From NCBI RefSeq assembly GCF_028736175.1, contig NZ_CP117880.1:1798001-1862000 (forward strand): a DNA stretch of 64,000 nucleotides, given 5' to 3'. Source of the DNA: Sphingobacterium oryzagri. Lineage in GTDB: Bacteria; Bacteroidota; Bacteroidia; Sphingobacteriales; Sphingobacteriaceae. Below, piece after piece: positions 1-10,678 of the stretch. Under the pieces are notes generated by a model, which was not told the DNA's origin, did no database searches, and saw only the letters and a list, made by a program, of their open reading frames with translations. How positions within the stretch are numbered: the first letter of the stretch is position 1; every line of letters starts with the position of its first letter. The position numbers were made by a program, and so were the translations under genes.

Positions 1-855
1 ACGTTGGAAAAGATCTTTAAAGAAGCGCCTACTTTGATAGCGGTACATTGTGAAGACGAAGCAACCATTCGAAATAATGTTGCTGCCTTTAAAGCGGAGT
101 ATGGCGAAGACGGTTTGACGGCAGAAATGCATCCGTTGATCCGATCGGCAGAGGCTTGTTATTTGTCGTCTTCCAAAGCTGTTGATTTAGCGAAGAAACA
201 CAACACCAGGTTGCATATCTTGCATATTTCAACCGCCAAGGAGACCAGCTTATTTGATAATACGTTACCGCTCGGCGAAAAGCGCATTACGGCGGAGGCT
301 TGCATACACCATTTATGGTTTTCAGATGCGGATTATTCAGCGAAAGGTAACTTCATCAAATGGAATCCTGCCGTGAAGACCGCTGCCGACCGTGCCGGAA
401 TTTTGGCTGCGGTATTGGATGGCCATATCGATGTGATTGCGACAGATCATGCGCCGCATACATTGGAAGAAAAGCAGCAACCGTATGCGCAAGCGCCATC
501 TGGCGGACCACTTGTGCAACACGCTTTGCAGGCTCTGTTGGACTTGGTGAAGGAAGGTCAATTAACGGTGGAACAATTGGTGCAAAAAACGGCACACAAC
601 ACGGCTACCATGTTTCAGGTTGAGAATCGCGGATTTATACGCGAAGGTTATTGGGCAGATTTAGTACTGGTGGATCTCAATAAACCCTACACGGTAAGTA
701 AAGAAAATATACTATCGAAATGTGGATGGTCTCCTTTTGAAGGCCATACGTTCTCGTCTAGCATAGCCTATACCATCGTTTCGGGAAATGTAGCTTTTAG
801 CGATGGCAAGATTATTGAAGTGGGAACAGGGCATCGCTTGTTGTTTAATCGCTAA
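1..855 (+). CDS. pyrC: Dihydroorotase, C-terminal part (5' end outside window)
   Basis: Dihydroorotase closes carbamoyl-aspartate to dihydroorotate in cytosolic pyrimidine synthesis. The reading frame is open from base 1, so the start and the N-terminal HxH metal motif lie upstream; about 284 codons remain of a family of roughly 430-450 residues. Visible family motifs are the AVHCED stretch near the window edge, a histidine in LHILHIST, and [11 protein letters not shown], which carries the metal-binding aspartate of the amidohydrolase fold. The C-terminus ([19 protein letters not shown]) is the usual return to the small composite domain. A bare TTG at base 4 is internal sequence, not a start. 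No pyrimidine genes follow; the next gene is an unrelated peptidase after about 100 bases. Confidence 0.93.
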   Translation, partial: TLEKIFKEAPTLIAVHCEDEATIRNNVAAFKAEYGEDGLTAEMHPLIRSAEACYLSSSKAVDLAKKHNTRLHILHISTAKETSLFDNTLPLGEKRITAEACIHHLWFSDADYSAKGNFIKWNPAVKTAADRAGILAAVLDGHIDVIATDHAPHTLEEKQQPYAQAPSGGPLVQHALQALLDLVKEGQLTVEQLVQKTAHNTATMFQVENRGFIREGYWADLVLVDLNKPYTVSKENILSKCGWSPFEGHTFSSSIAYTIVSGNVAFSDGKIIEVGTGHRLLFNR

Positions 856-956
856 ACGAGTTAATGCCAGGTGATTATTTTTTTTGAAGGTTTGCTTTTC
901 GCGCGCAGTGAGCCCTGTTATGGAAACAATAAGCTATAGAACATTGTTATTTTATT

Positions 957-2456
957 ATGATGAAAAGATCCTTCTTTATCGTAGGCCTATTAGCTACGCT
1001 GCAAGCTTGTACGACGGTGTCTCCAGACGCCAAATCTGACTATTTCCAAGCTATGAAACTAGATTCCGCACAATTTAATGCGTTGCACGAGCAATACAAG
1101 GAGCCCAAGATTGTTCATCGTCGATTTAAGCATCATGATATTGATTCGCTCGTTAAAAAACATCAGGAGCAAGGTTTACTTGCTGTCAAACAGATAGGCG
1201 AATCCGTCGAGCGTCGTGCTATCTACAAGCTGCAATACGGTAAAGGAAAGAAGAAAGTGATGCTGTGGTCGCAAATGCATGGTGATGAACCTACGGCAAC
1301 GATGGCATTGTTTGACTTGTTTAACTTTTTAGAGGGCAAAGATGATGGTCAGGATTCCGTGCGCCGGTTACTGAACGAGGAGCTGGAAATTCATTTTATT
1401 CCGATGCTCAACCCAGATGGCGCAGAACGCTATACGCGTCGCAATGCGCAAAACATTGATCTCAATCGAGATGCGCGTGTTGGCCAGACCGTCGAAGGCG
1501 CGTTATTGCGCAAGCTGGCGAAGGAAGTCAAGCCGGCGTATGGGTTTAATTTGCATGATCAAAGTATTTACTACAACGTGCCGGATACCAAAAATCCGGT
1601 GACAATATCCATGCTGGCACCGGCTTACAATGAAGCGCGAGAAGTCAATGCGGTACGCAAAGGTGCGATGCAACTTATTGTGGGCATGAACACGCTGCTG
1701 CAACAATACGTGCCGAATGCCGTAGCGAAATATGACGATACTTACAGCGCGCGCGGCTTTGGTGATAATTTCCAGCATTGGGGTGCGAGTACGGTACTCA
1801 TCGAGTCGGGCGGAAAGAAAGGCGATCCGGAAAAACAGGAAATCCGACGCTTGAATTTCGCGATCATCCTGAATGCACTGATGGAAATTGCGCAAGGATC
1901 GTATGCGCAGTATGATGCGGCAGATTATGATAAAATTCCATTCAATGCGTCGCAGCTGCATGATGTGTTGCTGCGCGGTGTTGATTTAAGTAATGATAGC
2001 GTTTCTTTGAAAACGGATATTGCTCTGCGCAGAACGGAAATTACCGTAGGCCGCGACTATTTTGTACGTGGACATGTGGAAGATATCGGAGATCTGGATG
2101 TGGCTTACGGTTACGATGAGCTGGATGAAGCTGGACTTCAATTTGTGCAGGGAAAAACCTATCCGCAAGCTTTTCAGACGGTGGATGATATTACGATGGA
2201 TCGTGCCTGGAGCTTATTGAAAGAAGGTTTTATCGCGGTCAAGGTTAATAACAAAGGGGCCGATCGTCTGCATAACCTACCATTGGTCGTTTTCACGCAG
2301 CTAAATTTTACACCAACGGCACAAATTAGCCTGTTAGGCACGAGTAACTTCTTTTTGCGTAGTGCTGGAAAATTAAAATATGCTGTCGTAAATGGTTATC
2401 TCATTGATCTCTCGGTAAAACCTAGTAGTAAGATTTTTAAAAATCGGGTGGTTTAA
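957..2456 (+). CDS. M14-family zinc carboxypeptidase, lipoprotein
   Basis: A 499-residue metallocarboxypeptidase-like protein that probably trims peptides or murein-type substrates at the cell envelope. It starts MMKRSFF, then a hydrophobic run and an LQAC lipobox with Cys18, so it should be lipid-anchored. The M14 zinc site can be read: H108 and E111 in QMHGDEPT, then H200 in FNLHDQ; the catalytic glutamate is probably E283 in VLIESGG. NPDGAERYTRRNAQNIDLNRD is the typical substrate-binding stretch with its Asn-Arg pair. About 200 further residues after the peptidase core form a C-terminal domain I cannot name. It stands alone between pyrC and a convergent gene and ends at a strong shared terminator. 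The family call is firm; the substrate is unknown. Confidence 0.88.
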   Translation: MMKRSFFIVGLLATLQACTTVSPDAKSDYFQAMKLDSAQFNALHEQYKEPKIVHRRFKHHDIDSLVKKHQEQGLLAVKQIGESVERRAIYKLQYGKGKKKVMLWSQMHGDEPTATMALFDLFNFLEGKDDGQDSVRRLLNEELEIHFIPMLNPDGAERYTRRNAQNIDLNRDARVGQTVEGALLRKLAKEVKPAYGFNLHDQSIYYNVPDTKNPVTISMLAPAYNEAREVNAVRKGAMQLIVGMNTLLQQYVPNAVAKYDDTYSARGFGDNFQHWGASTVLIESGGKKGDPEKQEIRRLNFAIILNALMEIAQGSYAQYDAADYDKIPFNASQLHDVLLRGVDLSNDSVSLKTDIALRRTEITVGRDYFVRGHVEDIGDLDVAYGYDELDEAGLQFVQGKTYPQAFQTVDDITMDRAWSLLKEGFIAVKVNNKGADRLHNLPLVVFTQLNFTPTAQISLLGTSNFFLRSAGKLKYAVVNGYLIDLSVKPSSKIFKNRVV

Positions 2457-2473
2457 TTTGTCAAAATTCATAC

Positions 2474-2515
2474 AAAAAAAGCGTGTTGCACTTCTTCGTG
2501 TAACACGCTTTTTTT
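2474..2515. terminator. Bidirectional intrinsic terminator
   Basis: An 11-bp inverted repeat (GCGTGTTGCAC / GTGTAACACGC, one mismatch) is flanked by an A-run on the left and a T-run on the right. It can therefore stop both the peptidase gene and the convergent TraB/GumN gene. Confidence 0.85.
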
Positions 2516-2540
2516 ATAGCCGCTCCAAGTTGATATGCTA

Positions 2541-3389
2541 TTAATTCATTACAGCAGTAACGGTATAACCGTTATCGCGTAGCAATTGCAAGACACCATT
2601 TTCACCGATTAAGTGTGCTGCGCCTACCGCGAATAGATATGATTTATCCTGCATCAGGCTTGGCATTTTTTGTATCCAACCACGATTTCGTGCATGAAGT
2701 AGTTTTTCTTGATTAGCTTCTGTCAGAAAAGCGGTGTTATTTGTCATTTCCTCTATTTGTTTCAAGTCCTCTGTAAAATAGGCTTTTACCAAGGCTTTTG
2801 TATACGCTTTGGTATCAATGCCCGACGTAAGGTAGCGATACAGATCTTCCGGGGAAAATAAACTATCGAGCAAGTCCAGTTGGAATGTTGCGCTCTCCAG
2901 CTCGTTAACAGGCTTTCCTTTGGCTTGACTAAGGTTTTTCAATTCGACTTCCATCATTTTGATGTCTTGCATACTTTTGCAGTCGAAGCCTTTTAGGGAA
3001 AGTAAGGAGATAGCAACGGCGGGTGACACCTGATCGAAAATAGCCGGGGGAATTTCATTTGCAATTAAGGCACTATCAATGGCTTTTTTCTTCTCAGCAG
3101 AAATCGTTTTAAAAAAATCTGGATTCGGTGCCATCTTGCTTTGTAGTATAGCCATGTTTTCCGTGTTGGTCATATCGACTTCAAAGGCTAAAGCATCGGT
3201 TGCGGCTACAGCAGTCACGACCTTTTGCGGGATTTCGAAATCTTCACTACAGGCCATGTGCAATGTTCCAAAAAGATACGATTCTTTTGTCAGGCCATTT
3301 CCCGAAATTTTCCAAAGCAAGCTGTTTTCTTGAGCGTTGGCGCATACGTAGAGCAATAACGCTGCAAAAGTTGATAAGATTGTTTTCAT
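2541..3389 (-). CDS. TraB/GumN family protein, secreted
   Basis: A 282-residue member of the TraB/GumN family (Tiki-like putative metalloproteases). It has a type I signal peptide (hydrophobic core LSTFAALLLYVC, cleavage after ANA before QEN). The family's first motif is seen in LLWKISGNGLTKESYLFGTLHMAC, and the second near the C-terminus in FAVGAAHLIGENGVLQLLRDNGY with the GAAHL signature. It probably acts in the periplasm or outer membrane; the physiological substrate in bacteria is not established. Transcribed toward the peptidase gene, with the shared terminator between them. Upstream lies the 3-kb repeat tract. I see no TAnnTTTG box directly upstream. Confidence 0.85.
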   Translation of the reverse strand: MKTILSTFAALLLYVCANAQENSLLWKISGNGLTKESYLFGTLHMACSEDFEIPQKVVTAVAATDALAFEVDMTNTENMAILQSKMAPNPDFFKTISAEKKKAIDSALIANEIPPAIFDQVSPAVAISLLSLKGFDCKSMQDIKMMEVELKNLSQAKGKPVNELESATFQLDLLDSLFSPEDLYRYLTSGIDTKAYTKALVKAYFTEDLKQIEEMTNNTAFLTEANQEKLLHARNRGWIQKMPSLMQDKSYLFAVGAAHLIGENGVLQLLRDNGYTVTAVMN

Positions 3390-3672
3390 TGTTATACTGT
3401 TAGTTTATTGGTTAGTCGGTTTTTTTGCTGAAATGTTACGAAGGATTTGAAAAAAAGCAGTTATCCTTTTTGAATTACTTATAAAAAACGGTTGACTTCA
3501 GGAAGTGAATCTATAGTAAATTAAGCTGATTTGTGATTTCGACTCCAGCGGAGTCGTTTATGGCTTTTGTCCCTCGCCGGGACAGGGCAATACTTTTTGT
3601 CTGGACACAAAAAGTATTTAAAAAGTCCTCGTTTCATCGAGGTGATCTTTCGCACAAACCCTTCCCACACAA

Positions 3673-3798
3673 CCCAATTGCCGCGCAGGCTAGAAATTGT
3701 TATAAAAAAATCCTTTTGTATTTTTTATAACAATTTCTCATGCCTTCCGATTGCGCAACCAGCGTCAATTGCTTGTTTTCCATCGCTTGATGAAACGT
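3673..3798. repeat. Long P5 dyad module, copy 1
   Basis: First of five copies of a module running from CAATTGCCGCGCAGGCTAG through the AT-rich hairpin AGAAATTGTTAT/ATAACAATTTCT (arms about 19 bp) to GCGTCAATTGCTTGTTTTCC and a TGATGAAACG end. Confidence 0.85.
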
Positions 3799-4100
3799 GG
3801 ATGATGTTGTTCGCGAGCGTTTAATATCACTAGCGTTCACAACTTCGCAAAGCGGTTTTTAAATAAATGTCTTAGTATTCGATGCTGTTATAAAGAATAA
3901 TGAATAGCTTTTTATTGACCTCAGCGAGGTCATATATTTATAGTAAATTAAGCTGATTTGTGATTTCGACTCCAGCGGAGTCGTATATGGCTTTTGTCCC
4001 TCGCCGGGACTGGGCAATACTTTTTGTCTGGACACAAAAAGTAATCAAAAAAGTCCTTGTTTCATCGAGGCGATCTGTCGCACTAATCCTTCGCGCACAA

Positions 4101-4224
4101 GCCAATTGCTGCGCAGGCTAGAAATTGTTATAAAGAAATCCTTTTGTATTTTTTATAACAATTTCTCATGCCTTCCCCTACACAACCCGCGTCAATTGCT
4201 TGTTTTCCATCGCTTGATGAAACG
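4101..4224. repeat. Long P5 dyad module, copy 2
   Basis: Second copy of the CAATTG-flanked module. The hairpin's left arm carries a single A-to-G change (TTATAAAGAAATCC); the remainder matches copy 1 closely. Confidence 0.85.
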
Positions 4225-4288
4225 TTGATGATGTTGATCGCATAGCGTTGAATCACGCGAGCGTTCACATTTCGCCAGCGATATTGAA

Positions 4289-5000
4289 AAATTGACCTCA
4301 GCGAGGTCATATATTTATAGAATATGTTGATTTTCTTTTTTCGACTCCAGCGGAGTCGTATGTCGCTTGATGAAACGTTAATGACTTTATTCGCAAGCGT
4401 TTATCTACGCCGATCGTTCACGATTTCGAAAGGCGATAAATTAAAATGTCTCATGTAGTGGTGGGAAAAAAACAGTAGGCGCTGGTTTTTGTGTTGAGGG
4501 TAAAGCCTAGGAATCATATTGAAACCCCTGTAAGGGTTTCGATGTTATTCCAGCTTTGTGAGCCTCTTGCTTTTGCGTGATGGCTTGTGCGACAAACCAC
4601 CTTCATTAGACAAGAGAACCTTGCTTCCTTGGGTTCTTCCAAGGAAGGCCTTGCCGCGGCGAGCGGCGGAAGGGTTGTGCGGAGGGAAAAAGATCGTTTC
4701 AACATACTTTTTTGTCCCTCGCCGGGACGGGGCAATACTTTTTGTCTGGACACAAAAAGTATTCAAAAAAGTCCTTGTTTCATCGAGGCGATCTGTCGCA
4801 CAAATCCTTCCCACACAAGCCAATTGACGCGCAGGCTAAAAATTGTTATAAAAAAATCTTTTCAGCGTTTTTATAACAATTTCTCATGCCTTCCCATCGC
4901 GCAACCAGCGTCAATTGCTTGTTTTCCATCGCTTGATGAAACGTTGATGATGTTGATCGCATAGCGTTGAATCACGCAAGCGTTCACATTTCGCCAGCGA
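4289..5000. repeat. Tandem duplication, left unit
   Basis: About 700 bases that recur 1090 bases further on at 5379-6090. Order inside: P1, P2, GTCGCTTGATGAAACGTTAA, P6, a GCCGCGGCGAGCGGCGG stretch, P3, P4, P5. For example the TAAAGCCTAG before P6 lies at 4501 here and at 5591 in the right unit. Differences are scattered single bases and short indels. Confidence 0.8.
4819..4943. repeat. Long P5 dyad module, copy 3
   Basis: Third copy. The loop differs (ATCTTTTCAGCGTTTTT instead of ATCCTTTTGTATTTTTT) but the pairing arms are kept. Confidence 0.85.
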
Positions 5001-5188
5001 TATTGAAAAATTGACCTCAGCGGGGTCATATATTTATAGCAAAAGCTGATGATTTTGTTTTCGACTCCAGCGGAGTCGTATGTCGCTGTTGTCCCTTTCC
5101 GGGACGGGGACTTCCTTTTGAAGGCCAAAAGGAAGCAAAAGCCTTTTGTTTCATCGAGGCGATTTGTCGCACTAGTCTTCGCTCACAA

Positions 5189-5314
5189 GCCAATTGCCGC
5201 GCAGGCTAGAAATTGTTATTAAAAAATCCTTTTGTATTTTTTATAACAATTTCTCATGCCTTCCGATCGCGCAACCAGCGTCAATTGCTTGTTTTCCATC
5301 GCTTAATGAAACGT
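5189..5314. repeat. Long P5 dyad module, copy 4
   Basis: Fourth copy, preceded by the variant CTAGTCTTCGCTCACAAG that is shared only with copy 5. Confidence 0.85.
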
Positions 5315-5378
5315 TGAGGACGTTGTCTGCATAGCGTTGAATCACGCGAGCGTTCACATTTCGCCAACGATATTGAAA

Positions 5379-6090
5379 AATTGACCTCAGCGAGGTCATA
5401 TATTTATAGAATATGTTGATTTTCTTTTTTCGACTCCAGCGGAGTCGTATGTCGCTTGATGAAACGTTAATGACTTTATTCGCAGGTGTTTATCTACGCC
5501 GAGCGTTCACCACTTCGCAAAGCGATAAATTAAAATGCCTCATGTAGTGGTGGATAAAAAAGCAATAGGCGAGGACTTTTGTGTTGAGGGTAAAGCCTAG
5601 GATTCATATTGAAACCTCTGTAAGGGTTTCGATGTTATTCCAGCTTGGTGAGCCTGTTGCTTTTTGCGTGATGGCTTGTGCGACAAACCACCTTCATGAG
5701 ACAAGAGAACCTTGCTTCCTTGGGTTCTTCCAAGGAAGGCCATGCCGCGGCGAGCGGCGGAAAGGTTTGTGCGGAGGGAAAAAGATCGTTTCAACATACT
5801 TTTTTGTCCCTCGCCGGGACAGGGCAATACTTTTTGTCTGGACACAAAAAGTATTCAAAAAAGTCCTTGTTTCATCTAGGCGATTTGTCGCACTAGTCTT
5901 CGCTCACAAGCCAATTGCCGCGCAGGCTAGAAATTGTTATAAAAAAATCCTTTTGTATTTTTTATAACAATTTCTCATGCCTTCCCATCGCGCAACCAGC
6001 GTCAATTGCTTGTTTTCCATCGCTTAATGAAACGTTGATGATGTTGTTCGCGAGCGTTTAATATCACTAGCGTTCACAACTTCGCAAAGC
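5379..6090. repeat. Tandem duplication, right unit
   Basis: Second copy of the 4289-5000 block with the same order of dyads. Its 3' part, from about 5880, resembles 5160-5340 more than the left unit, so gene-conversion-like exchange between modules is likely. Confidence 0.8.
5909..6034. repeat. Long P5 dyad module, copy 5
   Basis: Fifth copy. Its upstream flank matches copy 4, whereas the block before it belongs to the 1.09-kb tandem duplication, which shows the tract is recombined and not a simple array. Confidence 0.85.
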
Positions 6091-6482
6091 GATATTTAAA
6101 TCAAACGGCCTTGGATTCGACTGCGTGATCGCGAATGGTAATAACCGTTAAAAAGCATCCGCTGTTTGAGCGTAGCGAGTTTCGGATGGTTTAGGTTATT
6201 AGTGTTTGAGATAGCATTAAGAATCCTAGCCTTGATTTTTTTGCTTCCTTTTTTTATCAAGAAAAAAAGGAAGGCCTTGCCGCGGCGAGCGGCGGAAAGG
6301 TTTGTGGGAGGGAAAAAGTTCGTTTCAACATACTTTTTTGTCCCTTTCCGGGACCTTGACTTCCTTTTATATCAAGAAAAAAAGGAAGACCCTGCCGCAT
6401 AAACGGCGGAACAATTACCTGATAAAACGTCCATTTCTCTGCAAGCAAAAAAGTTATGCGACAACCTTCATCGTCTCCTTAA

Positions 6483-8168
<1,686 letters not shown>

Positions 8169-8188
8169 ATATATCGACAGATAATAGA

Positions 8189-8218
8189 ACAGGGCTTAAA
8201 AAAAGCCCTGTTTTTTTT
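8189..8218 (+). terminator. Intrinsic terminator after the ABC-F gene
   Basis: Perfect hairpin ACAGGGCTT/AAGCCCTGT with an A-rich loop, followed by eight T residues; about 20 bases after the stop codon. Confidence 0.9.
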
Positions 8219-8323
8219 ATGTATGGCCGTGAAATGGAACAATCGTTTGCGTCGACATTCCATTTGCTTACCCTCGCTATTTTCTTTAGTTTGGTATTAG
8301 TAAGTATTTTATGATATATAGCC

Positions 8324-8378
8324 ATGCATAAACGTTCGCAAAAAAAAGCGCCTTTTACTTCTTTTTTCTACCTGTTGT
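8324..8378 (+). other. Apparent out-of-frame start and signal peptide of the DUF4091 gene
   Basis: The downstream frame reads back without a stop to 8322 as KKKRLLLLFSTCCLLHAVAQ, an excellent signal peptide, but that frame has no start codon. The only nearby ATG (8324, MHKRSQKK) is one base out of frame, and the two frames meet in a run of eight A at 8340-8347. Removing one A joins them into one export signal. This may be a sequencing error, a real frameshift or a slippage-switched tract. Confidence 0.6.
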
Positions 8379-10115
8379 TTGCTACATGCTGTCGCACAAG
8401 ATTACAAAGCTTTACCTCATGACTTTCACGAATTAGCCGATCCTAATGCCGATACGCTTTCGGACTGGTCGGATGTCACGGCAGGTTTACACCGCACATT
8501 TGTAACGATCGATAAGCGGTTTCCAAGAGCACTGGCGCCCGATTGCTCGACAAGTGAAACAACCGCATTGACGGGTTGGCGTGGCGAACGTCTATCCGCA
8601 CAAATACTGCTATGGACTACGGCAGCTCTAAAGGATGTTACGGTTAGCGTGTCGGCTTTGCAAAGTGACGCAGCTGCGCTGCCAAAAGATATCGTATCGG
8701 CACGTTTTGTTCGCTACGTGATGACCGACGAGTTTGCTGGCGGCTGTGGACATCGGTCTCCAGAAAATTTTGCCGCTTCGCTCGTGCCTGATATGTTAGA
8801 TGATTGTGCAAGCTTCGATCTGGCCGCGCGACAGGTGCGACCGGTTTGGCTGACTGTTCGTATTCCGGAAGATGCGAAAGCCGGAACATATAGCGCGCGT
8901 GTAGAGATCGCATCAGCAGCAGGAGAAATAGCACCGCTGACCTTGCACGTCAAGGTACTGGATCAAGTACTTCCAAAAGCAAATGAATGGAGCTATCATC
9001 TCGATCAATGGCAACATCCGGCAGCGGTAGCGCGTGTTAGCGGTACCGAGCTCTGGTCTGATGCACATTTTGAAGCATTAAAACCGGTTATGCAACTGCT
9101 GGCAGATGCTGGGCAAAAAGTCATTACTACCACGCTCAATAAAGATCCGTGGAATGTGCAAACCTGCGATCCGTATGCGGACATGATCACTTGGATAAAG
9201 CAAAAAGATGGCACTTGGCGTTACGACTATCGGGTTTTTGATCGCTGGGTGCAGTTGATGTTAGATCTTGGCGTTAATAAAATGATTAATTGCTATTCCA
9301 TTGTGCCGTGGAACAATGAAATTCACTACGTAGATCAAGAACGTAATAAAGTCGTTCGTGTATCGGCAAAGCCGGGGACGCCTGTTTTTAAGGAACTATG
9401 GACACCATTTTTACGCAATTTTGTGGATCATTTACGTACGAAAGGCTGGCTACAGATCAGCAATATCGCGACTGATGAACGTTCGCGCGTAGAAATGGAT
9501 GCTGCCTTTGCGCTGCTAGCAGCTGTTTGTCCGGAACTTGGCGTGTCTTATGCCGACAACCAGAAAACTTATCAGCGTTATCCCAATAGTGAAGATATCA
9601 GCATTGCGCTCGGTCATCCTTTTTCTCATGAAGATAGGCAGGACCGGAAATCACGCGGGCTTAACAGCACATTTTACATATGCTGTAGCGATGCATTTCC
9701 CAATCAGTTTACGTTTTCAGAACCTGCTGAATCTGCCTATCTCGCCTGGTATGCCGAAGCGGCGCAGTTTGACGGCATGTTGCGTTGGGCTTTCAATTCC
9801 TGGGTGGAAAATCCTCTGCAAGATTCCCGTTTTCGTACCTGGCCTGCTGGCGATACCTATATCGTATACCCCGGCGGAAGAAGTTCGATTCGCTATGAGC
9901 GTATGCTGGAGGGAATCCAGGATTACGAAAAAATACAACGGTTAAAAACGCAACTTAAGCAGCGTAACAGACTGGCCGATTTAGAACGGTTGGAAAAAAC
10001 TATACAGCGTTTCAACAAGGTGGAACGCTATGCAACTTGGAATGCCGATTTAAATGCGGCAAAAGCCTTGCTAAACGAACTGTCGGTCACGGTTGTTGCT
10101 AACGGTCAGGACTAG
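8379..10115 (+). CDS. DUF4091 domain-containing putative glycoside hydrolase
   Basis: About 578 residues from the first usable in-frame codon (TTG at 8379), though translation probably begins upstream, see the separate entry for 8324-8378. The mature protein would start after AVAQ. The middle third has a TIM-barrel look (KVITTTLNKDPWN, MLDLGVNKMINCYSIVPWNN, LQISNIATDERSR). The C-terminus carries the DUF4091 signature GDTYIVYPGG...SIRYERMLEGIQDYEKI, seen in secreted glycoside hydrolases of Bacteroidota. Substrate cannot be told. It is a single gene, preceded by the ABC-F terminator and followed by a small lipoprotein. Family confidence is good; intactness of the N-terminus is uncertain. Confidence 0.8.
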   Translation: MLHAVAQDYKALPHDFHELADPNADTLSDWSDVTAGLHRTFVTIDKRFPRALAPDCSTSETTALTGWRGERLSAQILLWTTAALKDVTVSVSALQSDAAALPKDIVSARFVRYVMTDEFAGGCGHRSPENFAASLVPDMLDDCASFDLAARQVRPVWLTVRIPEDAKAGTYSARVEIASAAGEIAPLTLHVKVLDQVLPKANEWSYHLDQWQHPAAVARVSGTELWSDAHFEALKPVMQLLADAGQKVITTTLNKDPWNVQTCDPYADMITWIKQKDGTWRYDYRVFDRWVQLMLDLGVNKMINCYSIVPWNNEIHYVDQERNKVVRVSAKPGTPVFKELWTPFLRNFVDHLRTKGWLQISNIATDERSRVEMDAAFALLAAVCPELGVSYADNQKTYQRYPNSEDISIALGHPFSHEDRQDRKSRGLNSTFYICCSDAFPNQFTFSEPAESAYLAWYAEAAQFDGMLRWAFNSWVENPLQDSRFRTWPAGDTYIVYPGGRSSIRYERMLEGIQDYEKIQRLKTQLKQRNRLADLERLEKTIQRFNKVERYATWNADLNAAKALLNELSVTVVANGQD

Positions 10116-10173
10116 CAAAACTTGGTACACGATTTGTTTTTATCTATCTTGTATCAAACATAACAAACATAAC

Positions 10174-10641
10174 ATGAAGACATTTGCCTATTTTTTTGGC
10201 GCTATTCTTATATGTGCGGCCTGCGGGCAACCGGCTAAACAAGCGCAAAGCAACGCCGATACAGTAAGCAGCACAGCGACTGAAGTTGCTGCAACAGAAA
10301 ATGATTATGCAGGATCGTATAGCTACGAGCAGGCAGGTGATACGGTAGCGCTTCATCTGACTATGCAGGGAAACAAAGCCATGGGGCATCTTACCTACGC
10401 CTGGAAAGAAAAAGATCATAACAGTGGAAGCTTCGAAGGCGAAGTGAAAGATGGTATCTTACTGGCAGATTATACATTTAGCTCCGAAGGGTTGACATCT
10501 GTTCGTGAAGTTGCTTTTAAATTGGATGGCAAAGTGGCGACCGAAGGCTATGGCGATATCGAAGAGAAGGCTGGAAAATTTGTTTTTAAAGATGAGAATG
10601 CCATCGATTTTAGTAAAGGGATGGTGCTCGAAAAGCAGTAA
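10174..10641 (+). CDS. Small secreted lipoprotein, unknown function
   Basis: 155 residues starting MKTFAYFFGAILICAACGQ, with Cys17 in a lipobox-like ICAAC, so it should be a lipoprotein. A Gln/Ala/Thr-rich linker is followed by a compact beta-rich domain (YAGSYSYEQAGDTVALHLTM... DGKVATEGYGDIEEKAG). I chose the ATG at 10174 because the longer frame from 10093 adds residues that overlap the end of the preceding gene and would bury the signal. I recognise no named family. It faces the convergent helicase gene with only 37 bases between the two stop codons. Confidence 0.75.
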   Translation: MKTFAYFFGAILICAACGQPAKQAQSNADTVSSTATEVAATENDYAGSYSYEQAGDTVALHLTMQGNKAMGHLTYAWKEKDHNSGSFEGEVKDGILLADYTFSSEGLTSVREVAFKLDGKVATEGYGDIEEKAGKFVFKDENAIDFSKGMVLEKQ

Positions 10642-10678
10642 AAAGAATACAAAAATGAAGATTAGCTTGATTTTGCTT

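Larger units (their letters stand above)
3489..6430. repeat. Gene-free mosaic of repeated palindromes, about 2.9 kb
   Basis: No convincing gene lies here. The stretch is assembled from a small set of dyads in recurring order. P1 is TGACCTCAGCGAGGTCA (about 3917, 4290, 5012, 5380; decayed at 3492). P2 is CGACTCCAGCGGAGTCG, about 45 bases after each P1. P3 is GTCCC-N5-GGGAC. P4 is a longer hairpin, most often CTTTTTGTC/GACACAAAAAG. P5 is a long AT-rich hairpin AGAAATTGTTAT.../...ATAACAATTTCT. P6 is GAAACCC/GGGTTTC (about 4524 and 5614). Open frames in the tract give similar short proteins in several frames and on both strands, as repeated DNA would. I see no transposase. It resembles a large BIME/REP-type cluster; it could also be decayed non-autonomous mobile DNA. 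Confidence 0.85.

Noticed and set aside
3533..6402. Several 60-128-codon open frames in the palindrome tract (for example 4587-4964 and 5581-5967)
   Set aside because: They occur in multiple frames and on both strands of repeated DNA, read through hairpins, and show no domain, signal or start context.
3489..6430. An insertion sequence or transposon
   Set aside because: No transposase frame, no consistent terminal inverted repeats or target-site duplication can be seen around the tract.
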